A stretch of 64,000 bases of DNA from Pigmentiphaga litoralis (lineage in GTDB: Bacteria > Pseudomonadota > Gammaproteobacteria > Burkholderiales > Burkholderiaceae_B): positions 2,246,801 to 2,310,800 of the forward strand of contig NZ_BMXQ01000001.1 in NCBI RefSeq assembly GCF_014651835.1. The letters are read 5' to 3'. The notes beneath the pieces were generated by a model. That model was given only the letters and a program-made list of their open reading frames with translations, made no database searches and had not been told where the DNA came from. A program made the position numbers and the translations under genes. Shown here piece after piece: positions 18,090 through 27,145 of the stretch; positions within the stretch are counted from its first letter, which is position 1, and each line of letters begins with the position of its first letter.

Positions 18090-18722
18090 GTGATCACGCT
18101 CTACACCTGGACCACCCCCAATGGCCGCAAGCCTTCCATCATGCTCGAAGAGCTGGGCTGGAAGTACGAGGTCAAGCCCGTCAACATCGGCAAGAATGAA
18201 CAGTTCACTGACGAATTCCTGGCCATCGCGCCCAATAACAAGATCCCGGCCATCGTCGACCACGACGCCGAGGGCGGCCCCCTGTCGATTTTCGAAAGCG
18301 GCGCGATCCTGACCTATCTGGCGGAAAAAAGCGGCCAGTTCCTGCCAGAGTCGGGCCCGGGCCGCTACAAGGTGCTCGAATGGTTGCACTGGCAGATCGG
18401 CGGACTCGGCCCCATGCTGGGCCAGCTTGGCTACTTCGGTGTGCGCGCCGAAGAAAAGACACCGGCGGCAATTGAACGCTTCACCGAAGAATCCGACCGC
18501 CTGCTGACCGTCATGGACAGGCAGCTGCAGCGCCACCCCTATCTGGCAGGTGACGAGTATTCGATCGCCGACATCTCGTGCTATGCCTGGACCGTGGCGG
18601 CCACGACCTTTCTGGGGCAGGTGCTGGGCGAGCGGCTGGACAGCAAGGAAGCGCTGCACCGCTGGCTCGAAACGCTGGGTGACCGGCCTGCCGTGCAGCG
18701 CGGGATGAAGATCCCCGGCTGA
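18090..18722 (+). CDS. Glutathione S-transferase, YfcG/Ure2-like
   Basis: The 210-residue protein begins with GTG at 18090, eight bases after AGGAG, and reads VITLYTWTTPNGRKPSIMLEE. The TPNGRK segment is typical of the nu-class/YfcG-Ure2-like GSTs that use Thr/Asn instead of Tyr or Ser and reduce disulfides. NNKIPAIVDHDAEGGPLSIFESGAIL gives the cis-proline and glutathione-binding Glu-Ser, and DEYSIADISCYAW the C-terminal domain motif. Its stop codon abuts that of the convergent GntR gene with no gap (shared TGATCA). Partner genes are not obvious. Confidence 0.88.
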   Translation: MITLYTWTTPNGRKPSIMLEELGWKYEVKPVNIGKNEQFTDEFLAIAPNNKIPAIVDHDAEGGPLSIFESGAILTYLAEKSGQFLPESGPGRYKVLEWLHWQIGGLGPMLGQLGYFGVRAEEKTPAAIERFTEESDRLLTVMDRQLQRHPYLAGDEYSIADISCYAWTVAATTFLGQVLGERLDSKEALHRWLETLGDRPAVQRGMKIPG

Positions 18723-19508
18723 TCACTCCATCCCCAGCATGTGCGCCAGGCTCTTGCCTGGCTTTTCCGCGATCAGGTTGATGCGGTTTTCCAGCACCAG
18801 CAGGTGCGCTTCCATGGCGCGGACGGCGCCTTCGGCGTCGCGCGCGGCAATGCAGTCGACCACCGCCTGGTGTTCGTCATGCTCGCACGACGCGTTGCCC
18901 GGTGGCTCGAACAGGGCCACCACGAGGGAACACCGCGATACCAGTTCCCCCAGATACCGCTGCAGGATCGTGTTGCGCGACAGTTCGGCCAGGCGCAAAT
19001 GAAAGCTGCTGGCCAGCCGCGCCCATTCGGTCTGCTTGTAGCGGTGCATGGCGTGGTGTTCTTCTTTCAGCTGCCGGCGCAGCGCAGTCAGGTCGGCCTT
19101 GGTCGCGTGCTCGACCACCAGCGGCATGATGGCGGCTTCGAGCGCGCGGCGGGCTTCGAAGAGCTTGCCCACTTCTTCGCGGGACGGCATCGCCACGATG
19201 GCGCCGCGATTGGGCCGCAGCTCGACGATGTGATCGTGGGCCAGCTTCTGCAGGACCTTCTGCACCAGCGTGCGGCCCACCCCGAACAGTTCGCACAGCG
19301 CGGCCTCGGGCAGCTTGGTGCCGGGGGTCAGGCGCTGGCTCATGACACTGTCCACCACCGCCTGATAGATGCGGGTTTCGATCGCATCGCCCGTGTCGGC
19401 GGTGTCGATTCCCAGGGACTCGTCATTGACGGCCAGCGAGGCGGGTCCGACTTTCGGACGCACCTTGGGACGGCCGCGCGGCCGGGAAGCGGAAGGAAGA
19501 GAAGACAT
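18723..19508 (-). CDS. GntR/FadR-type (FCD) transcriptional regulator
   Basis: The 261-residue protein has a proline/arginine-rich N-terminal tail, a GntR winged helix (LTPGTKLPEAALCELFGVGR to ELRPNRGAIVAMPS) and an all-helical FCD effector domain with metal-binding-type His residues (HLRLAELSRN and HDEHQAVVD). It lies 4 nt after the amidase gene, last of four overlapping genes, so it is cotranscribed with the enzymes it likely controls. FCD regulators usually sense small carboxylates. It may act at the divergent region upstream of the SnoaL gene. Confidence 0.88.
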   Translation of the reverse strand: MSSLPSASRPRGRPKVRPKVGPASLAVNDESLGIDTADTGDAIETRIYQAVVDSVMSQRLTPGTKLPEAALCELFGVGRTLVQKVLQKLAHDHIVELRPNRGAIVAMPSREEVGKLFEARRALEAAIMPLVVEHATKADLTALRRQLKEEHHAMHRYKQTEWARLASSFHLRLAELSRNTILQRYLGELVSRCSLVVALFEPPGNASCEHDEHQAVVDCIAARDAEGAVRAMEAHLLVLENRINLIAEKPGKSLAHMLGME

Positions 19509-19512
19509 CCGC

Positions 19513-20880
19513 TTATTTTGCCACCGCGGCCGGGCCGGCGCCTGACGACAGGTTGACATCCGCAACCATCCCGGACGGCTCCGCATCGTCGCTCGCGCCG
19601 GTGCCCAGGCATCCCAGTTGCCGTCCCAGGCGGACCGCAATACGGATCAGCGCCAGGTCGCTGCCCTTCGGCCCCATCAAGGACACGCCGACCGGCAAGC
19701 CGCCTTCGCCGATGAAGGGCAGGTTCACCTGCGGCAGGCCCGACAATCCCGCGATGCAGGTGATGCGGAAGGTGCGCGTGCGCACGGTATCGACGACATC
19801 GGGCGCGGCGTCACGCGCCACCGCCTCGCTGGACGCCGACGGCAGCACCGCGATGCCATCGTCACCCAGCAACGCGTTCATGCGGTCCACGATCGCAGCC
19901 TTGCGCGCAAACGCGGCGTCGGCGGCGGTGGACGTGACCGTGCTCGCGAACTTCCATCGCGACGCAATCGCGTCCCCAAACACGGGCTGGGCCGAGGTGA
20001 TCCACGCGCCTTGCGCCTGCCATGCATCGAACGCCGATGCCGTCACATAAGTCATGCGCCAGGACTCCAGGCCACCGGCGGCCAGGTCTGCCCCGGGGTC
20101 TCCCACACCCGAAGCGGCCTCACGATGGCTGCCCTGCCCGTCCGCGACCCGCACGTCCTCTACATGCACAGCCGCACCCGTTTGCGCCAGCATCGCCGCC
20201 AAGGCGTCGGTCACCCGGGCGATGGGTTTTGCAAACACCGCATCTGCCTCATCGCACGCATCCGCCAGCCGCAGCACCCGGTGAAAGGCCAGGGGCGCGG
20301 CAGGCATCAACACATCGGCCACGCGCTCGAAGATGCTGGCGCGCGCCGCGAGCCAGGTTGCAGTATCGAACTGCGGCGCCATCGGCACCAGACCTGCCGA
20401 CGGCAAGGCGCCCTGCGACGTGCGCAGCCCCCAAAGTCCGCAATAGCTGGCCGGCACACGCGTCGACCCGCCGGTGTCGGTGCCTAGCGCCATATCCACC
20501 AGGCCCGCGGCCACGGCAGCGGCAGACCCGCTCGACGATCCGCCCGGCACGCGATCGGGCGCGCGGGCGTTGATGGGCGTTCCGTAGTGCGCGTTGTCGC
20601 CGGCAATGCTGTAGGCCAGTTCGTCGGTCAAGGTCTTGCCGACCAGGGTCGCGCCGGCGTCCAGCAGCGTCTGCACGACCGGGCTGGTGTCGGTCGCGGC
20701 CTCGTGCGTGGCAAGCCACGTCGGGTTGCCCGCGCCGGTGACATGGCCGGCGACGTCGTACAGGTCTTTGGCCGCAAAGCGCAGGCCGGCCAAGGGGCCG
20801 TGCGCCGCGCCGCCGATCACGAAGCGGCCATGCGGCACCCAGGCGCCCACGGTGTCGTGGACAGGAAAGTCGTCGGTCAT
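19513..20880 (-). CDS. Amidase signature family hydrolase
   Basis: The 455-residue amidase has the Ser-cisSer-Lys machinery: Lys in RFAAKDLYDVAG, the cis-Ser in VPGGSSSGSAAAV and the nucleophile Ser in GTDTGGSTRVPAS. It hydrolyses a carboxamide or related linear amide to acid and ammonia in the cytosol. The gene overlaps the deacetylase gene by ATGA and is followed by GntR after 4 nt. Family members of this branch include indole-acetamide and allophanate-type hydrolases, but no substrate-specific motif was recognised, so the amide is left open. Confidence 0.9.
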   Translation of the reverse strand: MTDDFPVHDTVGAWVPHGRFVIGGAAHGPLAGLRFAAKDLYDVAGHVTGAGNPTWLATHEAATDTSPVVQTLLDAGATLVGKTLTDELAYSIAGDNAHYGTPINARAPDRVPGGSSSGSAAAVAAGLVDMALGTDTGGSTRVPASYCGLWGLRTSQGALPSAGLVPMAPQFDTATWLAARASIFERVADVLMPAAPLAFHRVLRLADACDEADAVFAKPIARVTDALAAMLAQTGAAVHVEDVRVADGQGSHREAASGVGDPGADLAAGGLESWRMTYVTASAFDAWQAQGAWITSAQPVFGDAIASRWKFASTVTSTAADAAFARKAAIVDRMNALLGDDGIAVLPSASSEAVARDAAPDVVDTVRTRTFRITCIAGLSGLPQVNLPFIGEGGLPVGVSLMGPKGSDLALIRIAVRLGRQLGCLGTGASDDAEPSGMVADVNLSSGAGPAAVAK

Positions 20881-21854
20881 GCGCGTGCTCCGTTCGTTGC
20901 GGATTCAGGGGAAGAAGGCAGCACCGTATCCACGTGGTCGCAGATGGCGCCCGGTGTCGTGAACCAGATGTCGCCGCGATCGCGGGCCAGGGCAAGATGC
21001 TCGAGCGCGCGACGCAGGTGCCGCAGCCGATAGGGCTGGCCAACCAGATAAGGATGCAAGGCAATGCCCATCACCAGCGATTCGCGACGCGACTGATGCA
21101 GCATCTCGTCGAAGTTGTCGACGATCATGCCTGCGAAATCCTTGGCGTCCATCTGGCGCGCGATGATCATCGGGATGTCATTCAGTTCCTGCGGATAGGG
21201 TATGGCCCATAGCGGCTGCCCGCCACGCGTGCGCATGCGGGTCGGCTGATCGTCATGGCACCAGTTCAGGGTGTAGCGATAGCCGGTCTCGGCCAGCAGG
21301 TCCGGCGTCAGGGCAGATTCTGCAATCCAGGGTGAGAGCCAACCGGCCGGCGCGCCGGCACCGCTGGCAGCGATGCGATCGCGGCAGTGCTGCAGCAAGG
21401 CTCGCTCGTCGGCCTCGGCCATCGCACCCTGGTGGACGGAATTGGTGTGACCATGTCCGATCAGTTCGTCCCCCCGCGCCACGCAGGCGGCGATCACGTC
21501 GGGGCAGTGGTCGAAAATGGCGGTGTTGGCGATCACGCCTGCGGGCAGCGCCAGGTCGTCGAACAGTTCCAGGCACCGCCAGACCCCCACCCGGTTGCCG
21601 TATTCGCGCCACGAATAATTGAGCACATCGGGTTCGCCCAAGGCCGGACCGATCCGCGCGCCCATGCCTTCACCAAACGCAAAGTGCTCGATGTTGAAGC
21701 CCAGATACACCGCCAGCCGCGCGCCATTGGGCCACCGGTAGTCAGCACGCTGATGAATCGGCGAGTAGTCGAAGCGGTCATGCACGGCCAGCGGGCCATG
21801 CGCCGGCGCACGCTGGGTTGAAGCTCCGTTCGGAAAAGCGTTCGATGCTGTCAT
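20877..21854 (-). CDS. PuuE-like polysaccharide deacetylase family hydrolase
   Basis: The 325-residue protein belongs to the carbohydrate-esterase-4 fold group. The stretch LAVYLGFNIEHFAFGEG, NYSWREYGNRVGVWRCLELF and DELIGHGHTNS resemble the PuuE allantoinase-like branch, whose members open cyclic amides or act on small N-acyl substrates rather than on polymers. No signal peptide or extracellular feature is present. It starts at an ATG overlapping the SnoaL stop (ATGA) and ends overlapping the amidase start (ATGA), so all three are translationally coupled. Pairing with an amidase suggests stepwise breakdown of a ring or acyl amide. Confidence 0.85.
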   Translation of the reverse strand: MTASNAFPNGASTQRAPAHGPLAVHDRFDYSPIHQRADYRWPNGARLAVYLGFNIEHFAFGEGMGARIGPALGEPDVLNYSWREYGNRVGVWRCLELFDDLALPAGVIANTAIFDHCPDVIAACVARGDELIGHGHTNSVHQGAMAEADERALLQHCRDRIAASGAGAPAGWLSPWIAESALTPDLLAETGYRYTLNWCHDDQPTRMRTRGGQPLWAIPYPQELNDIPMIIARQMDAKDFAGMIVDNFDEMLHQSRRESLVMGIALHPYLVGQPYRLRHLRRALEHLALARDRGDIWFTTPGAICDHVDTVLPSSPESATNGARA

Positions 21855-22291
21855 AGCGCCGCCAGCCCCGCGCGCACCAGCAGCCATTCGGCGCTGTCGT
21901 TCCACACGTCCATCTGCACGATCAGGCCGTCCTGGATCACATAGCGGTCCACATACCGGTTGCCCTCGAACGGCGTGCCATCCAGCCACTCGCCATACAG
22001 CGTGCCGCGGTTATAGACCACCGCGTGCGCATCGCTTGCGCCCGCCACGACCTCGGTCGCCTCGAAGCGTTTCTTGACCCACTTGTAGCGGCTGGCGTTG
22101 AAGGCCGCGCATTCGGCGGGATCGCGCATCGCGCGGCCGCCCGTGAACCGGATCGCGAGGTCCGGCGACACGAATTGACGCGCGCCGTCGGGGTCCGGCT
22201 TCATCAGGATGGTCAGGTAGGCGTCGACGATGGCCGCCGGGTCAGCGCCCGGTCCCGCTGCGTGGGGTATCGATGATGGTGCGCCATGCAT
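21851..22291 (-). CDS. SnoaL-like / nuclear transport factor 2 family protein
   Basis: The 146-residue protein has the NTF2-like cone fold pattern: IVDAYLTILMKPDPDGARQFVSPD, GGRAMRDPAECAAFNASRY and RYVDRYVIQDGLIVQMDVWND. Members act as small isomerases, hydrolases or binding proteins. It is the first gene of the amidase/deacetylase/GntR operon, overlapping the deacetylase gene by ATGA, and is divergent from the Liv-type transporter genes. No catalytic residue set can be assigned. Confidence 0.85.
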   Translation of the reverse strand: MHGAPSSIPHAAGPGADPAAIVDAYLTILMKPDPDGARQFVSPDLAIRFTGGRAMRDPAECAAFNASRYKWVKKRFEATEVVAGASDAHAVVYNRGTLYGEWLDGTPFEGNRYVDRYVIQDGLIVQMDVWNDSAEWLLVRAGLAAL

Positions 22292-22351
22292 GCTTTTCTC
22301 CTATTTCCGCACCGTAACCGTGCATTTATTGGTGCGGATCAGTTTATTGGA

Positions 22352-22388
22352 TTGTCGGCAAAAAAATTGAATTCTTGCTGGCAAAAAA
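22352..22388. promoter_or_regulatory. Direct repeats in the divergent catabolic/transport promoter region
   Basis: TTGTCGGCAAAAAA at 22352-22365 is followed by TTGCTGGCAAAAAA at 22375-22388, two near-identical 14-bp copies whose starts are 23 nt apart, with TTGAATTC overlapping the space. They lie in the 207-bp region between the SnoaL operon and the transporter operon. Binding sites for the operon's own GntR regulator are a reasonable guess. The rest of the region shows no further clear signal. Confidence 0.45.
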
Positions 22389-22498
22389 TGGCTTTTCGAC
22401 GGGGCGGGCAGACCGCCGCGCGCCGGACTTGGCACAGCCCTTGCATAAGGCATGCCAGCACTTCCCGCACATCCCACTCACCTCTTCGAGGAATCACC

Positions 22499-23683
22499 AT
22501 GACTCAGCTTTCGCGCCGCACCCTGCTTTCCGTTGCCGTCGCCCTGGTCGGCATCGGCGCCTCCTCCGGCGCGTTTGCCGCCGACCCGATCAAGATCGGC
22601 CTGGTCACCGCCCTGTCGGGTCAATCGGCCCTGGCCGGCGAAGCGCTCACGCGCGGCATGCAGGTCGCGATCGACGAGATCAACGCCAAGGGCGGATTGC
22701 TGGGCGGCCGCAAGCTGACACTGGTGCGCCGCGACGACGAAGGCAACCCCGCCAAGGGCGTGGTGGCTGCGCGCGAATTGATCTTCAAGGAAAAGGTGGC
22801 GGTCATCTTCGGCGGGCTGGATACGCCGGTGTCGATGGCCATCGTGCCGCTTGCGAACCAGAGCAAGGTCCCGTTCATGGGACCGTGGGCCGCAGGTACC
22901 GCGATCACGCAAAACGGCGGGAACCCGAACTACGCGTTCCGCGTGTCGGCCGTGGACGAAACCGTGGACAAGGGCATGGTCGACTACGCACAGAAGACAT
23001 TCAAGACGTCGAAGTTCGGCCTGGTCATGATCAACAACCCGTGGGGTGAATCGAACGAAAAGGGCCTGATCGCCGCGCTGGCCGCCAAGGGCATGAAGCC
23101 GGTCGGCAGCGAAAAATTCGAAGGCAGCGATGTGGATCTGGTGCCCCAGCTCACGCGCCTGAAGGCTGCCGGCGCCGACACCCTGTTCCTGGTCGGCAAC
23201 GTCGGCCCGTCGGCCCAGATGGTCAAGTCGCTCGACCGCATGGGCTGGAAGGTACCGGTGGTGTCGCACTGGGGTCCGGCCGGTGGCCGCTTCACCGAGC
23301 TGGCAGGCCCCAACGGCAAGATCGTCCACTTCGTGCAGACCTACAGCTTCTTTGGCAAGCAGTCTCCCACCGGTGAACGGGTCATCAGTGCACTGAAGGC
23401 CAAGTATCCCGACATCAAGGGCCCGAACGACATCAGCCCGGCGGTTGGCGTGGCCAACGCCTATGACGCCATGCACCTGACCGGGCTGGCGATCGCGCAG
23501 GCCAATTCCACCGACGGCGACGCCATTCGCCAGGGTTACTACAAGATCGCCAGCTACGACGGCCTGATCAAATCGTACAAGCAGCCCTTCTCGGCCACGC
23601 AGCACGACGCACTGACCGAAAAAGACTACGTGTGGGCGCAGTTCATCGACAACCGTATCCTGCCAGTCGGCATGGCCAACTGA
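22499..23683 (+). CDS. Branched-chain amino-acid-type ABC substrate-binding protein
   Basis: The 394-residue periplasmic protein has a signal peptide with a twin-arginine look (MTQLSRRTLLSVAVAL), cleaved after GAFA, and a type I periplasmic-binding domain starting DPIKIGLVTALSGQSALAGE. This is the Leu/Ile/Val-BP family, which also binds amides, urea and aromatic acids. GAGG lies 6-9 bases upstream of the ATG at 22499; the longer open frame upstream has no family match. It leads the transporter operon. The divergent amidase operon hints that the ligand is an amide or related nitrogen compound. Confidence 0.92.
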   Translation: MTQLSRRTLLSVAVALVGIGASSGAFAADPIKIGLVTALSGQSALAGEALTRGMQVAIDEINAKGGLLGGRKLTLVRRDDEGNPAKGVVAARELIFKEKVAVIFGGLDTPVSMAIVPLANQSKVPFMGPWAAGTAITQNGGNPNYAFRVSAVDETVDKGMVDYAQKTFKTSKFGLVMINNPWGESNEKGLIAALAAKGMKPVGSEKFEGSDVDLVPQLTRLKAAGADTLFLVGNVGPSAQMVKSLDRMGWKVPVVSHWGPAGGRFTELAGPNGKIVHFVQTYSFFGKQSPTGERVISALKAKYPDIKGPNDISPAVGVANAYDAMHLTGLAIAQANSTDGDAIRQGYYKIASYDGLIKSYKQPFSATQHDALTEKDYVWAQFIDNRILPVGMAN

Positions 23684-23700
23684 CGCGGCGCGGAGACGTC

Positions 23701-24576
23701 ATGCTGCTATCGGCACTTATCAGCGGGCTGGGCCTGGGAAGCATGTATGGCCTGATGGCCCTCGGCTTCTACATCACCTACGCCGTTTCGGGCACGGTCA
23801 ATTTCGCGCAGGGCAGTTCGATGATGCTCGGCGCGGTGCTGTGCTTCTGCTTCGCCCAGACGCTGGGCTGGCCCATGCCGATGGCCATCATGGCGGCGCT
23901 GCTGCTGTGCGCGGTGTATGGACTGCTGGTCGAGTTCATTGCCGTGCGGCCCTTTACCGCGCGCGGCTCCAATGCCTGGCTCATGTCGACGGTGGCGCTG
24001 GGCATCGTCCTCGACAACCTCGTCATGCACACCTTTGGCAAGGAACCGCGCAGCCTGCCTTCGCCCCTGGTCGGATCACCCCTGGAAATCGGCGGTGTCA
24101 ACCTCGGGGTCTATCCCTTGCAGTTGCTGATTCCGGTGCTGGGCCTTGCGCTCGCCGCGGCCCTGCACTTTATCGCGCGGCGCACGCGCTGGGGCACGGC
24201 CATGCTGGCCGTGGTCCAGAATCGGGACGCCGCCCGCCTCATGGGCATTCCGATCACCCGCGCCATCGCCATCGCGTTTGCGCTGTCCACCCTGTTCGCC
24301 GGTGTGGCCGGCGTGCTGATCGCGCCGCTGTTCAACGTGAACTCCGACATGGGCACGCTGTTCGGCCTGAAGGCGTTCGCCGTCGCCATCCTGGGCGGCA
24401 TCACCAGTGCCTGGGGCGTCATGTTCGCGGGGCTGCTGTTCGGCCTGGTCGAAGCGCTGATCACCGTCACGCTCGGCTCCGGCTACACGCAGATCATCAC
24501 GTTCGCGCTGGTCATCGTGGTGCTGGCCGTCCGCCCCACCGGCCTGTTCGGCCGCGCCGAGGTCAAGAAAGTATGA
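23701..24576 (+). CDS. LivH-type ABC permease
   Basis: The 291-residue inner-membrane protein has about eight hydrophobic helices and the LivH hallmarks GLGSMYGLMALGFYITYAVSG, TVNFAQGSSMM and AVAILGGITSAWGVMFAG. It pairs with the LivM part of the following fusion to form the membrane channel. It starts 17 nt after the binding-protein gene and its stop overlaps the start of the fusion gene (ATGA). Confidence 0.92.
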   Translation: MLLSALISGLGLGSMYGLMALGFYITYAVSGTVNFAQGSSMMLGAVLCFCFAQTLGWPMPMAIMAALLLCAVYGLLVEFIAVRPFTARGSNAWLMSTVALGIVLDNLVMHTFGKEPRSLPSPLVGSPLEIGGVNLGVYPLQLLIPVLGLALAAALHFIARRTRWGTAMLAVVQNRDAARLMGIPITRAIAIAFALSTLFAGVAGVLIAPLFNVNSDMGTLFGLKAFAVAILGGITSAWGVMFAGLLFGLVEALITVTLGSGYTQIITFALVIVVLAVRPTGLFGRAEVKKV

Positions 24577-27071
24577 ACCGCCTGTCCATCCCCTTTGCGC
24601 TGCTGGTCGCGGCGGGCGCGATTGCGTTGGCGCTTACCGTCAACAGCTACTACGTCTTTGTCCTGGCCAACGTCGCCCTCATTGCCATCGTCGGCATCGG
24701 GCTCAATGTGCTGCTGGGCCTGACCGGCCAGGTCTCGTTCGGCCACATCGGCTTCTATGCGATCGGCGCGTATGCGGTCGCAATCCTGACGAGCCAGGCC
24801 GGCTGGAGCTTCTGGGCCGCCTGGCCAGTCGGCGCCTTGATTGCCGGGCTGCTCGGCGCCCTGCTGGCCTTGCCTGCCTTGCGTGTGAAAGGGCCGTACC
24901 TGGCCATGATCACCATTGCGTTCAGCTTCATCGTGCAGCACAGCGCGGTCGAGATGCGCAGCCTGACGGGGGGCCAGAACGGCATCATGAACATCGGCGC
25001 GCCGTCGTTTGGTGGTGTCGTCGGCACCGAACAGGGCGTCGCGATTCTTGCCATCGTGTCGACACTCGTTTTGCTGGGCGCCTATGCGCTGCTGTCGCGC
25101 GGCACCTGGGGCGCCGCCATGCGCGCCGTCAAAGACAGCGAGATCGCGGCCGAGTCCATCGGCCTGAGTCCGCTGGTGGTCAAGACGGTGGCGTTTGCGG
25201 TGTCGGCGCTGCTGGCGGGTCTGGCGGGCGGACTGTTCGCGCCATTGTCCGGCTTCGTGACGCCCGACACGTTCAGCTTCATGCAATCGATCCTGTTCGT
25301 GCTGGTGGTGATCATCGGTGGCGCCGGGTCGATCGCCGGACCGGTCATTGGCGCGGCCATCGTCGGCGTGCTGCCCGAAGTGCTGTCGAGCCTGGAAGAC
25401 TATCGTCTGTTGTTCTTTGGCGGCCTGCTGCTGCTCGTGTTGTGGATCGCGCCTGAAGGCGTGATGGGCCTGCTGCGCAAGCTGGCCGCCAAGGTTCGTG
25501 CCGAACCGTCGGCCGGACCGCGCGGCGCGCCATCCGGCACGGTGCCTGCTCCCGCATCGCCAATTGCAGCGCGTGCCCGCGGCGTGCTGCATGCCAGGGA
25601 ACTGGGGATGACCTTTGGCGGCGTGCGGGCCGTCAGTGGACTGAGCTTTGACGTGCCGTCCGGCGCGGTCACCAGCCTGATCGGGCCGAACGGCGCGGGC
25701 AAGACGACGGCGTTGAACATGCTCAGCGGCTTCTATCGGCCAACAGCCGGCGGCTTTGCGCTGGGCGAGCGCAGCCTGCAGGCCACGGCCGCCTTCCGTA
25801 TCGCGCGGCATGGCGTCGCCCGTACCTACCAGACCTCGCAACCGTTCGGCAGCCTGAGCGTGGAAGACAACGTCGCCCTGGCATTGAACCGCGGCGTGTT
25901 GGGCGGATTGCTGGGCGCCAGGCGCTTCGCGTCCCCCTTCGTGCGGGCGCGCAGCCGCCAGTTGCTGGACTACTGCGGCTATCGCGGTTCGCTCGATACA
26001 CCCGCTGCGGACCTGGCGCACGTGGATCGCCGACTGGTCGAAATCGCCCGTGCGCTGGCCACTGATCCCGACGTGCTGCTGCTCGATGAACCGGCTGCCG
26101 GCCTGTCGCGCGAAGACAAGGAACGCCTGGCCGCGCTGCTCCGCCAGATCGCCGGCGCGGGCCTGGGCGTGGTGGTCGTCGAACACGACATGGCGCTGGT
26201 CATGGCCATCTCGGATCAGATCGTGGTGCTCGATGCGGGCCAGCGGCTGGCGGTCGGCACCCCGGCCCAGATCCAGCAGGACCCGGCCGTGCGCCAGGCC
26301 TACCTGGGTGAATCGCTGGTTGCATCCGATCAGGCCCCCAAGGCACGCGATGCATTGGTCGGCCCCACCCTGCTGGGCGTGGACGACCTGGTGGCGGGCT
26401 ACGGCGCGGAACCGGTGCTGCACGGCATCAGTCTGCAGGTCAAACGCGGCGAAATGGTCGCGCTGCTGGGAGCCAACGGCGCCGGCAAATCGACGTTGAT
26501 GCGCACGCTGTCGGGCCTGCATCGTTCCGTGTCGGGCGGCCTGCATCTGGATGGCAGCAGCCTGGAACACAAGCCTGCCGAAGCGGTGGTGGGGCTGGGC
26601 CTGGTGCTGGTGCCCGAAGGCCGGCAGGTCTTCAGTGAACTGACGGTCCTGGACAACATCCGGCTGGGCGCCTTCCTGCATCCCGAGAACATCGATGCGC
26701 GCGTCGAAGACATGCTGACGCGATTTCCGCGCCTGCGCGAGCGGCTGCATCAGCGCGCCGGCTTGCTGTCAGGCGGAGAGCAGCAGATGCTGGCCGTGGC
26801 GCGCGGGTTGATGGCCAAGCCCCGCATCCTGCTGCTCGATGAACCGTCGTTGGGCCTGGCGCCCAAGGTCATCGCTGAACTCTTTGCCGCCCTGGACCAG
26901 CTGCGGCAAGAGAACATGACGATCTTGCTGGTGGACCAGATGGCGGCGCTGGCCCTGGCGTTGGCCGACCGCGCCTACGTCATCGAAGGCGGACGGGTGG
27001 TGGCGCAAGGTACTGCCGCCGAGATTGCCGCGAACGACGAGCTGGCCAAGGCGTATCTGGGCGGCCACTGA
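24573..27071 (+). CDS. LivM-LivG-LivF triple-fusion ABC transporter protein
   Basis: One 832-residue protein joins three normally separate subunits. Residues 1 to about 300 are a LivM-type permease (YVFVLANVALIAIVGIGLN, GQVSFGHIGFYAIGAYAV). After a Pro/Ala-rich linker, a LivG-like ATPase spans about 338-580 with Walker A GPNGAGKTT near residue 371 and Walker B VLLLDEPAAGLS. A LivF-like ATPase spans about 598-832 with GANGAGKST near residue 632, signature LSGGEQQMLAVARG and ILLLDEPSLGL. The first ATPase has LAHVD (481-485) where LSGGQ-type residues are expected, so its signature is degenerate. Permease-LivG fusions are known; the triple form fixes subunit ratio and is less usual. The open frame continues upstream to 23841, but the ATG at 24573 (ATGA overlap) is the start. 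Confidence 0.93.
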   Translation: MNRLSIPFALLVAAGAIALALTVNSYYVFVLANVALIAIVGIGLNVLLGLTGQVSFGHIGFYAIGAYAVAILTSQAGWSFWAAWPVGALIAGLLGALLALPALRVKGPYLAMITIAFSFIVQHSAVEMRSLTGGQNGIMNIGAPSFGGVVGTEQGVAILAIVSTLVLLGAYALLSRGTWGAAMRAVKDSEIAAESIGLSPLVVKTVAFAVSALLAGLAGGLFAPLSGFVTPDTFSFMQSILFVLVVIIGGAGSIAGPVIGAAIVGVLPEVLSSLEDYRLLFFGGLLLLVLWIAPEGVMGLLRKLAAKVRAEPSAGPRGAPSGTVPAPASPIAARARGVLHARELGMTFGGVRAVSGLSFDVPSGAVTSLIGPNGAGKTTALNMLSGFYRPTAGGFALGERSLQATAAFRIARHGVARTYQTSQPFGSLSVEDNVALALNRGVLGGLLGARRFASPFVRARSRQLLDYCGYRGSLDTPAADLAHVDRRLVEIARALATDPDVLLLDEPAAGLSREDKERLAALLRQIAGAGLGVVVVEHDMALVMAISDQIVVLDAGQRLAVGTPAQIQQDPAVRQAYLGESLVASDQAPKARDALVGPTLLGVDDLVAGYGAEPVLHGISLQVKRGEMVALLGANGAGKSTLMRTLSGLHRSVSGGLHLDGSSLEHKPAEAVVGLGLVLVPEGRQVFSELTVLDNIRLGAFLHPENIDARVEDMLTRFPRLRERLHQRAGLLSGGEQQMLAVARGLMAKPRILLLDEPSLGLAPKVIAELFAALDQLRQENMTILLVDQMAALALALADRAYVIEGGRVVAQGTAAEIAANDELAKAYLGGH

Positions 27072-27096
27072 ACCCCTGCCCTGCGGTGCCGATCGC

Positions 27097-27131
27097 GGGG
27101 AAGTGCCCCGCGCGGCACTTCCCCCTTTTTT
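27097..27131 (+). terminator. Strong intrinsic terminator
   Basis: GGGGAAGTGCC (27097-27107) pairs perfectly with GGCACTTCCCC (27114-27124) around a CCGCGC loop, followed by six T (27126-27131). It closes the transporter operon. It also ends only 14 nt before the next ATG, leaving no room for a separate promoter there. Confidence 0.9.
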
Positions 27132-27145
27132 CGATCGGAGGCGTC

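Noticed and set aside
23841-24572. N-terminal extension of the LivMGF frame
   Set aside because: It runs inside the LivH gene in another frame and reads as shadow sequence; ATG at 24573 overlaps the LivH stop and starts the LivM motif.
24483-26750. A 755-codon open frame on the reverse strand
   Set aside because: It is the antisense shadow of the LivMGF fusion, has low-complexity His/Arg/Gln-rich composition and no family match; high GC keeps it open.
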